Positions 7,785 to 16,536 of a stretch of 64,000 nucleotides of DNA are shown here, in pieces. Both the position numbers and the translations under genes were made by a program. The first letter of the stretch is position 1; every line of letters starts with the position of its first letter. The stretch is from CAVUEG01 sp963740525 (GTDB lineage: Bacteria; Actinomycetota; Actinomycetes; Propionibacteriales; Nocardioidaceae): assembly GCA_963740525.1 (NCBI GenBank), contig CAVUEG010000006.1, positions 1,364,001 through 1,428,000 on the forward strand, read 5' to 3'. The notes beneath the pieces were generated by a model. That model was given only the letters and a program-made list of their open reading frames with translations, made no database searches and was not told the origin of the DNA.

Positions 7785-8744
7785 ATGCCTGCACCCGTCA
7801 TCGTGGCCGAGATCGTCCGCTCCGGCTTCGTCGAGGGGCGTCACTACGGCTCGGTCGTCGCACTGGCTGCGGACGGCTCGGTGGAGTGGTCGGTCGGCAA
7901 CGTCGAGGGTCAGGTCTTCCCACGCTCGTGCAACAAGCCGCTGCAGGCGCTGGGCATGCTCCGAGCCGGACTGGAGCTGCCCCCCGAGCTGCTCGCGCTC
8001 GCCTGTGCCTCCCACTCGGGTGAGCCGTTCCACGTCGACGGGGTGCGCAGGATCCTCACCGGGGCAGGCTTGGACGAGTCGGCGCTGCAGACCCCGCCGG
8101 ACTACCCGCTCGACGATGCTGCCCGTGAAGCCGTCATCCGGGCCGGGGGCCATCGAAGCCCGGTCACGATGAACTGCTCGGGGAAGCACGCGGCCATGCT
8201 GGCGACGTGCGTGGTCAACGGATGGGACACCGCGACGTACCTCGAGGTCGACCACCCGCTGCAGCGTCAGATCGCCACGACGTTCGCCGAGGTCACGGGG
8301 GAGCCCGTCGAGATGGTCGCGGTCGACGGCTGCGGTGCGCCCCTGCTGTCGACGAGCCTCACGGCCCTTGCTCAGGCGTTCCGCACGCTGGCGGTTGCCG
8401 AGTCCGGGCACGAGCGTCAGATCGCCGAAGCCGTTCGCGCGCACCCGGAGTACGTCAGTGGCACCGACCGGGACGAGCTCGTCCTCCTGCGGGCACTCCC
8501 TGGAGCGATCGGCAAGGCCGGTGCCGAGTCCTGCTACGCCGTGGCCCTTCCTGATGGTCGTGCCTTCGCGCTCAAGGTGGACGACGGCGGTGTCAGGGCC
8601 CGTCGCGTCGTGATGGCCGGCGCGCTGCTGAGGTCCGGGGTGGACCGGATGGTGGGCGTGGACCGCGAGGGTCTCGAACGTGCCGGCGCGTCGCCCCTGA
8701 TGGGAGCCGGGCGACCGGTGGGCGCCGTGCGCGCGGTCGTCTGA
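7785..8744 (+). CDS. L-asparaginase II family protein
   Basis: The 319-residue protein matches the asparaginase family typified by Rhizobium etli AnsA, unrelated to the E. coli enzymes. Characteristic stretches are VFPRSCNKPLQALGML, ACASHSGEPFH, MNCSGKHAAMLATC and GCGAPLLSTSLTALA; the serine-lysine pairs in SCNKP and CSGKH are expected at the active site. It would hydrolyse L-asparagine to aspartate and ammonia in the cytosol. ATG at 7785 is chosen because TACAGT lies seven bases upstream and similarity begins there. It is a single-gene unit. Confidence 0.9.
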   Translation: MPAPVIVAEIVRSGFVEGRHYGSVVALAADGSVEWSVGNVEGQVFPRSCNKPLQALGMLRAGLELPPELLALACASHSGEPFHVDGVRRILTGAGLDESALQTPPDYPLDDAAREAVIRAGGHRSPVTMNCSGKHAAMLATCVVNGWDTATYLEVDHPLQRQIATTFAEVTGEPVEMVAVDGCGAPLLSTSLTALAQAFRTLAVAESGHERQIAEAVRAHPEYVSGTDRDELVLLRALPGAIGKAGAESCYAVALPDGRAFALKVDDGGVRARRVVMAGALLRSGVDRMVGVDREGLERAGASPLMGAGRPVGAVRAVV

Positions 8745-8764
8745 CCAACCACTATGGCGTGATT

Positions 8765-8779
8765 GCTTGCAATGCAAGC
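8765..8779. promoter_or_regulatory. Palindromic operator candidate upstream of the XRE-hbhA-like unit
   Basis: A perfect palindrome with 7-base arms and a one-base centre (GCTTGCA-A-TGCAAGC) lies 80 bases before the XRE gene. Related CTTGCT and TGCTAGCA (8841-8848) elements recur between it and the start codon, in unusually AT-rich DNA for this window. The natural candidate ligand is the XRE regulator just downstream, acting on its own promoter; this is inference. Confidence 0.5.
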
Positions 8780-8858
8780 AGGCAATTCCCCTTATTTTGT
8801 GAGGTGGTTCACGCCGCTGGCGCTTGCTTCTGCTAACTCTTGCTAGCACCATGAAGAC

Positions 8859-9299
8859 ATGGCCCGATCAAAGGTCGCCAAGACCGTCGAGAACCTCGGT
8901 GAGTACCTCCGGGAGCAGCGCATGAGCGCCAAGCTCTCGTTGCGTCAGCTCGCCGAGCAGGCAGGCGTGTCGAATCCGTACCTGAGCCAGATCGAGCGCG
9001 GTCTGCGACGGCCCTCGGCCGAGGTCCTGCAGCAGCTCGCCAAAGCCCTGCGCATCTCAGCCGAGCAGCTGTACGTCCGAGCCGGGATCCTCGATCCCGA
9101 CGAGGGAAGCGTTCGCTCGGTCGAGCTCGCGGTGCTGGCCGACCATGGGCTGAGTGAGCGCCAGAAGCAGGCCCTGCTCGACGTCTACGCGTCGTTCCTG
9201 GCAAGCAACCTGGCCAGCAGCGTGACCAGCAACGTGACAACGAACCCCGAACCCCACGCGGGCGGCACCACGCCGACCCCACACACAGGAGGAAACTGA
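8859..9299 (+). CDS. XRE-family transcriptional regulator
   Basis: The 146-residue protein has a compact N-terminal helix-turn-helix (about residues 15-70: YLREQRMSAKLSLRQLAEQ, then SNPYLSQIERGLRRPSAEV) and a short C-terminal part with LSERQKQALLDVYASFL and a disordered, threonine-rich tail. The stop codon is one base from the start of the HBHA-like gene. The order XRE regulator, HBHA, DUF2516 is the same as the Rv0474-Rv0475-Rv0476 block of Mycobacterium tuberculosis, so it is probably the orthologous regulator. The palindrome at 8765-8779 is a likely autoregulatory site. Confidence 0.9.
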   Translation: MARSKVAKTVENLGEYLREQRMSAKLSLRQLAEQAGVSNPYLSQIERGLRRPSAEVLQQLAKALRISAEQLYVRAGILDPDEGSVRSVELAVLADHGLSERQKQALLDVYASFLASNLASSVTSNVTTNPEPHAGGTTPTPHTGGN

Positions 9300-9300
9300 G

Positions 9301-9858
9301 ATGGCTGTCATCCCCAACGCCAAGCAGTTCAACATCGACCAGCTCAAGACCGAGGCTTCCAAGCCGCTGTACGCCGTCGTCGGCGCCACCGACCTGGCCG
9401 TCGCCTTCGCCCGCGGCTACGCCTCCGACCTCCAGGGCCGGGTGACCGAGGTGCAGAGCCGCGTCACGAGCATCGACATCGAGCCGAAGGCGCTTCGCGA
9501 CCAGGCTCGCGCCGTCGTGACCACCCGGGTCGAGGGCCTGACCCAGGAGGCGAAGGACGCCCAGGCGAAGCTCGAGACCTACGTGAGCTCGACCGTCGCC
9601 GACGTGGCCGGGACGTACGACGGTCTCGTGGGCCGTGGCGAGAACCTGGTCAAGCGCATCCGCAAGCAGCAGGCGACGCAGGACGCCAAGAAGGCGACGA
9701 AGACCACGGTCGCGAAGGCCAAGACCACGAAGACCCAGGCCAAGAACGCTGCCGCGCCGGCCAAGAAGTCGGCGACCGCGACCAAGACCGCGGCGAAGAA
9801 GACGGCCACCACCACGGCCACCGCCGTCAAGGACGCCACCGAGAAGGTCGGCAGCTGA
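9301..9858 (+). CDS. Heparin-binding hemagglutinin (HBHA)-like coiled-coil protein
   Basis: The 185-residue protein has three parts: a short hydrophobic patch (LYAVVGATDLAVAFARGY), a coiled-coil middle (residues about 45-115) and a lysine/alanine/threonine-rich C-terminal tail of about 60 residues with repeated KKATKTT, AKKSATATK and AAKKTATTT units. This matches mycobacterial HBHA, a surface and lipid-associated adhesin whose lysine tail binds sulfated glycans; in non-pathogens the family is linked to membrane or lipid-body organisation. The ribosome site AGGAGG lies eight bases upstream. Gene order supports the call, but adhesion in this organism is not implied. Confidence 0.85.
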   Translation: MAVIPNAKQFNIDQLKTEASKPLYAVVGATDLAVAFARGYASDLQGRVTEVQSRVTSIDIEPKALRDQARAVVTTRVEGLTQEAKDAQAKLETYVSSTVADVAGTYDGLVGRGENLVKRIRKQQATQDAKKATKTTVAKAKTTKTQAKNAAAPAKKSATATKTAAKKTATTTATAVKDATEKVGS

Positions 9859-9953
9859 ACTGACCCGGTCGGCGCAGCCCTGGTCGAGCACGACGGCCAG
9901 CTCGCGCTGTTCTGAAGTCTCCGCCATTCCCTGAACCACCGAATGGCACAGCA

Positions 9954-9982
9954 GGGCCCCGGACGCCAGGCGTCCGGGGCCC
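9954..9982 (+). terminator. Terminator hairpin after the HBHA-like gene
   Basis: A perfect 13-base-pair GC stem (GGGCCCCGGACGC with GCGTCCGGGGCCC) closes a three-base loop about 95 bases after the HBHA-like stop codon and ahead of a separate promoter for the DUF2516 gene. There is no strong U-tract, which is common for actinobacterial terminators. Confidence 0.8.
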
Positions 9983-10010
9983 TTGCTGGCTCTGCGGCTA
10001 GCCTTGTTCC

Positions 10011-10298
10011 GTGTTGACAGTCTTCGCCTTCCAGAGTCTCGTGCTCACCGTCGTCGTGCTGGTCCTCTTCGTGGTGAAGGCCTGGGCCTTCATCGACTCG
10101 CTGACGCACCCGGCGGAGGCGTACGTCGCCGCAGGCAAGCTCACGAAGGCGGCCTGGTCCGTGATCCTGGGGGTATTCCTGGTCGCCCACGTGCTCATCC
10201 CCGGCGTCGTCAACCTCCTCAACATCATCGGCACCGTGGCCGCGTTCGTTTACCTCCTCGACGTCAGGCCCGCACTGCGCGCACTCACGCGCCGTTGA
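10011..10298 (+). CDS. DUF2516 small membrane protein
   Basis: This 95-residue protein has three predicted membrane segments (around FQSLVLTVVVLVLFVV, SVILGVFLVAHVL and NIIGTVAAFVYLL) and a polar loop with DSLTHPAEAYVAAGKLTK. It fits DUF2516, represented by Rv0476 in mycobacteria, always found near HBHA. Function is unknown. The GTG start at 10011 has TAGCCT six bases upstream, so its own leaderless transcript is likely, and the hairpin at 9954-9982 separates it from the HBHA-like gene. Confidence 0.85.
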   Translation: MLTVFAFQSLVLTVVVLVLFVVKAWAFIDSLTHPAEAYVAAGKLTKAAWSVILGVFLVAHVLIPGVVNLLNIIGTVAAFVYLLDVRPALRALTRR

Positions 10299-10351
10299 CG
10301 GCCCGAGGCCCCCGACCCGGCCGTTCAGGCGGCGGATGCCAGACTCGAACG

Positions 10352-11365
10352 ATGCAGTCCACCCAGATCCGTCTCGTGTCCCGTCCCGTCGGTGAGCCTC
10401 TCGACTCCGACTTCGAGGTCGTCAGCCGCGACCTCCCGCCCCTGGCAGAGGGCCAGGTCCTGCTCGAGGTGGACTACCTCTCGCTCGACCCCTACATGCG
10501 TGGCCGGATGGGGGCCGCGCGTTCCTATGCAGCCCCGGTCGGGATCGGCGAGGTGATGGTCGGCGGCACGGTCGCCACGGTGGTGGAGTCACGCTCGGAC
10601 GCACTGGCTCCCGGCGACACGGTGCTTTCCTACTCCGGTTGGCAGACCCACGCCGTGGCGGACGCGCGCGCCGTACGCAAGCTCGACCCTGCGCTCACGC
10701 CGGCCTCGACCGCCCTCGGGGTGCTCGGCATGCCGGGCTTCACGGCGTACGCCGGGTTGCTCGAGATCGGCAAGCCGAAAGCGGGCGAGACCCTGGTCGT
10801 CGCAGCCGCCACCGGGCCCGTGGGCTCGGCCGTCGGGCAGATCGCGAAGCTCCGTGGGCTGCGGACGGTCGGCATCGCTGGTGGGCCCGTCAAGTGCCGG
10901 GCGCTCATCGACGAGTTCGGTTTCGACGTGGCGGTGGATCACCGCTCGACCGACTTCGCCGCCGAGCTCGCTGCCGCCGTGCCGCAGGGAGTGGACATCT
11001 ACTTCGAGAACGTCGGTGGGCACGTGGCCGCAGCGGTGTCACGTCATCTCAACACCTACGCGCGCATCCCGGTCTGCGGCCTGGTGGCAAACTACAACGC
11101 CACCAGCCAGCCGGAGGGGCCGGACCGGCTCCCCGCCTTCATGGGACAGGTGCTCACCCGGAGTCTCACCGTGCGCGGCTTCATCCAGGACGAGTTCACG
11201 GCGTCCCACGGCCGCGACTTCATCCGGGACATGTCCGCCTGGGTGGCGGACGGCTCGGTTCGCTACCGCGAGGACGTGGTGGAGGGCCTCGAGAACGCTC
11301 TCGAGGCCTTCCGTGGCATGCTGACCGGGCGCAACTTCGGCAAGCTCGTGGTGAAGCTGTCCTGA
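10352..11365 (+). CDS. NADP-dependent medium-chain oxidoreductase, prostaglandin-reductase-like
   Basis: The 337-residue protein is a zinc-free medium-chain dehydrogenase/reductase of the leukotriene B4 12-hydroxydehydrogenase / CurA type. Family stretches include LDPYMRGRM near residue 50, GMPGFTAYAGLLEIG, the cofactor motif AAATGPVGSAVGQIAKL and IYFENVGG. Members reduce the C=C bond of alpha,beta-unsaturated ketones and aldehydes with NADPH, often in detoxification. CAGACT lies six bases before the ATG. It is a single gene facing the convergent typA. Confidence 0.9.
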   Translation: MQSTQIRLVSRPVGEPLDSDFEVVSRDLPPLAEGQVLLEVDYLSLDPYMRGRMGAARSYAAPVGIGEVMVGGTVATVVESRSDALAPGDTVLSYSGWQTHAVADARAVRKLDPALTPASTALGVLGMPGFTAYAGLLEIGKPKAGETLVVAAATGPVGSAVGQIAKLRGLRTVGIAGGPVKCRALIDEFGFDVAVDHRSTDFAAELAAAVPQGVDIYFENVGGHVAAAVSRHLNTYARIPVCGLVANYNATSQPEGPDRLPAFMGQVLTRSLTVRGFIQDEFTASHGRDFIRDMSAWVADGSVRYREDVVEGLENALEAFRGMLTGRNFGKLVVKLS

Positions 11366-11386
11366 GCCTGCTCAGGCGCCCCTGAG

Positions 11387-13286
11387 TCAGTTCTTGCGGG
11401 CTCGCGAGGCGTGCTTGGCGCGCTCGTGCTGGTCGAGGTGCACCTTGCGGATCCGGACCGAGTCCGGGGTGACCTCGACGCACTCGTCCTCGCGGCAGAA
11501 CTCCAGCGACTGCTCGAGGCTGAGCTTCTTCGGCGGGATCAGCTTCTCGAAGTTGTCGGAGGTGGCGGAGCGGACGTTGGTCTGCTTCTTCTCCTTGGTG
11601 ATGTTCACGTCCATGTCGTCCGCGCGGGAGTTCTCGCCGACGATCATGCCTTCGTAGACATCGGTGGTCGGCTCGACGAAGAGCACGCCCCGCTCCTGCA
11701 GGTTCGTCATCGCGTACGCCGTCACCGCGCCGGTCCGGTCCGCCACGAGGGAACCCTGCGAGCGGGACTTGATCTCGCCGGCCCACGGCTCGTACGCCTC
11801 GAAGACGTGGTGGGCGATGCCGGTGCCGCGAGTGTCGGTCAGGAACTCCGTTCGGAAGCCGATCAGGCCGCGCGCCGGCACGAGGAACTCCATGCGCACC
11901 CAGCCGGTGCCGTGGTTGGTCATCTGCTCCATGCGTCCCTTGCGGACGGCCATGAGCTGCGTGATCGTGCCGAGGTACTCCTCGGGGGCGTCGATGGTCA
12001 GTCGCTCGACCGGCTCGTGGATCTTGCCGTTGACCTCCCGGGTGACGACCTGGGGCTTGCCGACGGTGAGCTCGAAGCCCTCACGACGCATCTGCTCGAC
12101 CAGGATCGCCAGGGCGAGCTCGCCACGGCCCTGGACCTCCCACGCGTCCGGACGCTCGGTGTCGAGCACCTTCAGCGACACGTTGCCGACGAGCTCCTTG
12201 TCGAGCCGGTCCTTGACCAGCCGGGCGGTGACCTTGGTGTTCTTCGTCGGTCCCCGGCCTGCGAGCGGCGAGGTGTTGATGCCGATCGTCATCGAGATCG
12301 CCGGCTCGTCCACCTTGATCAGCGGCAGCGCCACCGGGTTGGCCGCGTCGGCCAGGGTCTCGCCGATCATGATGTCGGGGATGCCGGCGATGGCGACGAT
12401 GTCACCGGGGCCGGCCTCCTCGCCCGGCTTGCGCTCCAGGGCCTCGGTCACGAGGAGCTCGGTGATCTTGACGTTCTGCTTGGTGCCGTCGGTCTTCATC
12501 CAGGCGACGGTCTGGTTCTTCTTCAGCGTCCCCTCGCGGACCCGGACCAGTGCCAGTCGGCCCAGGAACGGGCTGGCGTCGAGGTTGGTCACGTGCGCCT
12601 GGAGCGGCGCGCCCTCGGTGTACACCGGGGCCGGGATGGTGTCCAGGATCGTGCGGAACAGGGGCTCGAGGTCGTCGGAGTCCGGCATCCCGCCGTTCTC
12701 CGGCATCGTCAACGACGCGCGGCCGGCGCGGGCGCTGGCGAAGACGACCGGGAAGTCCAGGGCGTCCTGGCTGTGCGACTCATCCAACAGGTCCATGAAC
12801 AGCTCGTAGGTCTCGTCGACGACCTCGGCGATGCGTGCATCGCCACGGTCCACCTTGTTCACGACGAGGACCACCGGCATGTCGGCGTTCAGCGCCTTGC
12901 GGAGCACGAAGCGCGTCTGCGGCAGCGGACCCTCGCTCGCGTCGACCAGGAGCACGATCCCGTCGACCATCGACAGGCCGCGCTCCACCTCACCGCCGAA
13001 GTCGGCGTGGCCGGGGGTGTCGATGATGTTGATCGTCATCGGCTTCCCTGGCCGCCGGACCGGCGTAGTGCACCGCCGTGTTCTTGGCGAGGATCGTGAT
13101 GCCCTTCTCGCGTTCGAGCTCCCCCGAGTCCATCGCGCGCTCGGCCACGCCCTCGGCCTGATGCGCGGTGAACGCGCCGGCCTGGTGGAGCATCGCGTCG
13201 ACGAGGGTGGTCTTCCCGTGGTCGACGTGCGCGACGATCGCGACGTTGCGGAGATCTGAGCGGATGGAACGGGTGTTCTCGGACAT
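11387..13286 (-). CDS. typA: Ribosome-associated GTPase TypA/BipA, apparent frameshift after residue ~78
   Basis: TypA/BipA is a translational GTPase that binds the 70S ribosome and aids assembly of the large subunit and stress adaptation. The N-terminal frame from the ATG at 13286 has the P-loop AHVDHGKTTLVDAML and the switch region ERERGIT-like LEREKGITILAKNTAV. The next motif, IIDTPGHADFGGEVERGL, and the rest of the protein through VVNKVDRGDAR and the C-terminal BipA domain lie in a different frame. The join falls between about 13041 and 13056, in AAGCC/GGCCAGGG; one surplus or two missing bases explains it. Both halves are perfectly conserved, so a sequencing error is likelier than a real lesion. 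Confidence 0.88.
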
Positions 13287-13413
13287 GCAGGACTCTCGGA
13301 CTGGAGGATGAGGATGGGGCCCGCGGGACGGAAAGTGCCGCTGGAACGCCCCATTCTACGTTCTGGCACGGGTTGGTTCGTCCCTCGGTGCTCGGGAGCG
13401 CTCGAACCTCCCG

Positions 13414-14178
13414 CTAGCCCGAGCGGTCGACCTTGTGCTGGGCGGCCTGAGCCCGGGGCCGGATCACCAGTTCGTCGATGTTGACGTGGGAGGGGCGGCT
13501 GGCCACCCACGAGATGGCCTCGGCGATGTCCGTCGCGACGAGCGGCTCCCGTACGCCGGCGTACACCGCCTCCGCCTTCGAGCGGTCACCGCGGTAGCGC
13601 TTGACGGCGAACTCGTCCGTGCGGACCATGCCCGGCGCGATCTCGGTCACCCGGATCGGCTCGCCGCAGAGCTCTAGGCGCAGCGTCTCGGTGACGACCT
13701 GGGTGCCGTGCTTGGCCGCGGTGTAGCCACCACCGCCCTCGTAGGCGACCCGCCCGGCGGTCGAGCCCACGTTCACGATCAGGCCGTCCTCGCTGGCCCG
13801 GAGGGCGGGGAGGAGCGCCTGGGTGACTCTCAGGAGCCCGAGCACGTTGACCTCGTACATCGCCCGCCACTCGTCGGGGTCCGCCTCGGCCACGGGCTCG
13901 CCTCCGACGGCGCCTCCGGCGTTGTTGACGAGGACGTGGACCCGGCGGCCGGCGGCGTCCGCGAGACGGCGTACGTCGTCGCCGACTGTCACGTCGCAGG
14001 CGACCGGGAGCCCGTCGATCTCCTCCGCGAGCGCCGTGACGCGGTCCAGACGGCGTGCGGCGCAGACCACCCGGAAACCGTCCTTTGCCAGCCGGCGCGC
14101 CGTGGCGGACCCGATTCCACTGCTGGCACCTGTGACTACCGCCACCCTTTGCTCGACCATGGGTGCATTGTCGGACAT
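13414..14178 (-). CDS. Short-chain dehydrogenase/reductase
   Basis: This is a 254-residue classical SDR: the cofactor motif TGASSGIGSATARRLA, the arginine after the second strand (AARRLDR) suggesting NADP preference, NNAGGAVGG, and the catalytic serine and YxxxK in GSTAGR and GGYTAAKHG. The start at 14178 is preceded by GAGGG four bases away; an internal ATG at 14160 is the alternative. It is divergent from the neighbouring membrane-protein gene. An SDR next to mshA also occurs in mycobacteria (Rv0484c). The substrate is unknown. Confidence 0.9.
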   Translation of the reverse strand: MSDNAPMVEQRVAVVTGASSGIGSATARRLAKDGFRVVCAARRLDRVTALAEEIDGLPVACDVTVGDDVRRLADAAGRRVHVLVNNAGGAVGGEPVAEADPDEWRAMYEVNVLGLLRVTQALLPALRASEDGLIVNVGSTAGRVAYEGGGGYTAAKHGTQVVTETLRLELCGEPIRVTEIAPGMVRTDEFAVKRYRGDRSKAEAVYAGVREPLVATDIAEAISWVASRPSHVNIDELVIRPRAQAAQHKVDRSG

Positions 14179-14187
14179 CATGCCCTC

Positions 14188-14637
14188 ATGACTATCAGCA
14201 GGTGGGGCGCCGTCGCCGCCGTTGTTGGCGGCCTGCTGTGGACCGCGGAGGCGGTTCTGCTCTTCGCGGGTGGCGGCGACAAGTCCGCGGCGGCCGAGGG
14301 GCTCTACTACGCAGGGATGCTCGCCCTCGTCCTGGCACTCGCGGTCGCCGGGTACAGCCTGGTCCGCACCGCCCCGGTCTGGCTCCGGCTGATCCCGACG
14401 GTGGCCTTCCCCTTGCTGGTGTTCGCGGTCTGGATCCTGGTCCGCGACGCTCTCGTCGCCCTGCAGATCCAGGGTGACGAGTGGCGAGGCGAGGCCTACA
14501 CGCTGCTGGCGGGTGGGGTCATGGCAGTCCTCGTCGGTGCGCTGAAGCTTGGTAGGTCGGCTTCGGGCTCGACCGCCCCGCCCTCGGGTGGAGCCCGGGG
14601 GGAGCCACGCCGCCGCGGCGCCCACCGCGACGCCTGA
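14188..14637 (+). CDS. Four-helix hypothetical membrane protein
   Basis: The 149-residue protein has about four hydrophobic segments (AAVVGGLLWTAEAVLLF, YYAGMLALVLALAVAGYSLV, LIPTVAFPLLVFAVWILV, LLAGGVMAVLVGALKLG) and a basic, disordered C-terminal tail ending RRRGAHRDA. I do not recognise a family. It starts nine bases from the divergent SDR and precedes mshA, with a GC-rich gap of about 100 bases between them. Confidence 0.7.
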   Translation: MTISRWGAVAAVVGGLLWTAEAVLLFAGGGDKSAAAEGLYYAGMLALVLALAVAGYSLVRTAPVWLRLIPTVAFPLLVFAVWILVRDALVALQIQGDEWRGEAYTLLAGGVMAVLVGALKLGRSASGSTAPPSGGARGEPRRRGAHRDA

Positions 14638-14742
14638 ACCGGGGCGGCACGTGCTCGGCGGCCGCAACCTGGGGCCCGCGCGCCCGCCGCGCTCGGAATG
14701 AAGGACAATCACCGGTGGTTGAGACCGTGGAGGTATCCGCCC

Positions 14743-16032
14743 GTGACTGAGGACCGTACTGACGCGAACCCGCGACGGGTCGCGATGATCAGCCTGCACA
14801 CGTCTCCCCTCGACCAGCCGGGGACCGGCGACGCCGGCGGCATGAACGTCTACGTGATCGAGCTGGCCAAACGGCTCGCCCAACGGGGCATCGAGATCGA
14901 CATCTTCACCCGTGCCACCTCCTCAGCCCTCGACCCGGTGGTCGAGGCGCATCCCGGCGTCCGGGTCCGGCACGTCGCGGCCGGCCCGTTCGAGGGTCTG
15001 ACGAAGGCCGAGCTGCCGGGGCAGCTGTGCGTGTTCGCCCGCGAGGTGCTGCGGACCGAGGCGCAGTTCGACCAAGGGCACTACGACCTCGTGCACAGCC
15101 ACTACTGGCTCTCCGGTCAGGTGGGCGCTCTCGCCCGAGACCGCTGGAGCGTGCCGTTGGTGCACACGATGCACACGATGGCCAAGGTCAAGAACGACGC
15201 ACTGGCGGACGGCGACACCCCCGAGCCGATGGCACGGCTGATCGGTGAGGAGCAGGTGGTGGAGGCAGCGGACATGCTGATCGCGAACACCGACCTCGAG
15301 GCCAAGCAGCTGGTCAACCTGTACGACGCCGACCCGGCCCGGGTCGAGGTCGTGCACCCCGGTGTGGACCTCGAGGTGTTCCGGCCAGTCGACCGGTCCG
15401 AGGCACGAGCCCGGCTCGGTCTGCCTGCGGACGCCCAGGTGCTCGTCTTCGCGGGCCGGATCCAACCCTTGAAGGCTCCCGACGTGCTGCTGCGCTCGGT
15501 GGCCGTGCTGCTCGAGCGTCAACCCTCCCTGCGGTCGTCCCTGGTGGTCGGTGTGGTGGGCGGGCCCTCCGGCTCCGGGCTCGACCATCCCGAGTCCCTG
15601 GCTCAGCTCGCCGACGAGCTCGGGCTGCACGACCTCGTCCGGTTCGTGCCGCCGGTCACCCAGGCCACGCTGGTGGACTGGTACGCCGCAGCGACCCTCG
15701 TCTGCGTGCCGTCGTACAACGAGTCCTTCGGGCTGGTCGCGGTCGAGGCCCAGGCGACCGGCACGCCCGTGGTCGCCGCCGCCGTGGGCGGCCTGACCAC
15801 GGTGGTCAGGGATGACGTGTCCGGTCTCCTCCTCGAGGGTCACGACCCCCAGGACTACGCCCGCGCGATCGAGCGGGTCATCGACGAGCCCGGACTGCAC
15901 GAGCGGCTGTCCCGCGGCGCGCTCGAGCAGGCCAGGGGCTTCGCCTGGGAACGCACCGCGGACCGCACGCTCGAGGTCTACCGAGGCGCCCGCTACCGGA
16001 TGCGCGACGACCTCCTCGGGCTTGCGCGGTGA
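14743..16032 (+). CDS. mshA: D-inositol-3-phosphate glycosyltransferase (mycothiol biosynthesis)
   Basis: MshA is a GT4 glycosyltransferase that transfers N-acetylglucosamine from UDP-GlcNAc to 1L-myo-inositol 1-phosphate, the first step of mycothiol synthesis. The N-terminal loop SLHTSPLDQPGTGDAGGMNVYV is diagnostic in composition; the donor domain carries FAGRIQPLKAPDVLL, PSYNESFGLVAVEAQATGTPVV and the closing VGGL. GTG at 14743 is chosen because GGAGG lies nine bases upstream; an in-frame ATG at 14698 has no ribosome site. It overlaps the YbjN-domain gene by four bases, the same order as Rv0486-Rv0487. Confidence 0.95.
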   Translation: MTEDRTDANPRRVAMISLHTSPLDQPGTGDAGGMNVYVIELAKRLAQRGIEIDIFTRATSSALDPVVEAHPGVRVRHVAAGPFEGLTKAELPGQLCVFAREVLRTEAQFDQGHYDLVHSHYWLSGQVGALARDRWSVPLVHTMHTMAKVKNDALADGDTPEPMARLIGEEQVVEAADMLIANTDLEAKQLVNLYDADPARVEVVHPGVDLEVFRPVDRSEARARLGLPADAQVLVFAGRIQPLKAPDVLLRSVAVLLERQPSLRSSLVVGVVGGPSGSGLDHPESLAQLADELGLHDLVRFVPPVTQATLVDWYAAATLVCVPSYNESFGLVAVEAQATGTPVVAAAVGGLTTVVRDDVSGLLLEGHDPQDYARAIERVIDEPGLHERLSRGALEQARGFAWERTADRTLEVYRGARYRMRDDLLGLAR

Positions 16033-16523
16033 ACGCCCGCGACGAGGCGATAGCCACCCTGCGGACGGTCCTCGCCGACGCCGACGTCGAGCACGAGGAG
16101 CTCGGCGAGGGTGTGTTCGCGGTGACTCTCCCGGGGGAGAAGAAGCTGCAGACTCCGTGCCGTTTCGACGTCGGCCCGCACGCGCTCGGCGTGCACGCGT
16201 TCGTGTGCCGCAAGCCCGACGAGAACCACGAGCGCGTCTACCGATGGCTGCTCGAGCGCAACCTGAAGATGTACGCAGTCGCCTTCGCCGTGGACCAGCT
16301 CGGGGACATCTACCTCGACGGTCGGCTTCCGCTCTCCTCGGTGAACCCTGAGGAGATCGACCGGCTGCTCGGGGCCGTGCTGGAGTACGCCGACGGCTCG
16401 TTCAACACGATCCTGGAGCTCGGCTTCGCCTCGTCCATCCGCAAGGAGTGGGAGTGGCGCAAGCTGCGCGGCGAGCCGACCCACAACCTGGAGGCCTTCC
16501 GCGGCTGGCTCGAGACCGACTGA
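16029..16523 (+). CDS. YbjN-domain protein
   Basis: This 164-residue cytosolic protein matches the YbjN domain family (type III secretion chaperone-like fold): FAVTLPGEKKLQTPCRFD, the FVCRKPDENHERVYRWLLERN stretch in two halves, and YLDGRLPLSSVNPEEIDR. Its GTG start overlaps the stop codon of mshA by four bases, so it is translationally coupled. The same pair occurs in mycobacteria (Rv0487). The molecular role is not established. Confidence 0.88.
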   Translation: MNARDEAIATLRTVLADADVEHEELGEGVFAVTLPGEKKLQTPCRFDVGPHALGVHAFVCRKPDENHERVYRWLLERNLKMYAVAFAVDQLGDIYLDGRLPLSSVNPEEIDRLLGAVLEYADGSFNTILELGFASSIRKEWEWRKLRGEPTHNLEAFRGWLETD

Positions 16524-16536
16524 GTCAGACGGTCTC
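16512..16536. terminator. Bidirectional terminator candidate between convergent genes
   Basis: A 7-base inverted repeat (GAGACCG with CGGTCTC) with an 11-base spacer, itself containing CTGAGTCAG, spans the facing stop codons of the YbjN-domain gene and the EamA transporter. It lies where both transcripts must end. No U-tract is present on either side. Confidence 0.45.

Noticed and set aside
9657..9855. Short AAG/GCC/ACC-type tandem repeats
   Set aside because: These encode the lysine/alanine/threonine tail of the HBHA-like protein; they are coding repeats, not a CRISPR array or satellite.
11411..13099. 562-codon open frame on the plus strand
   Set aside because: It lies antisense to typA, has no ribosome site or recognisable domain, and its composition is typical of high-GC shadow frames.
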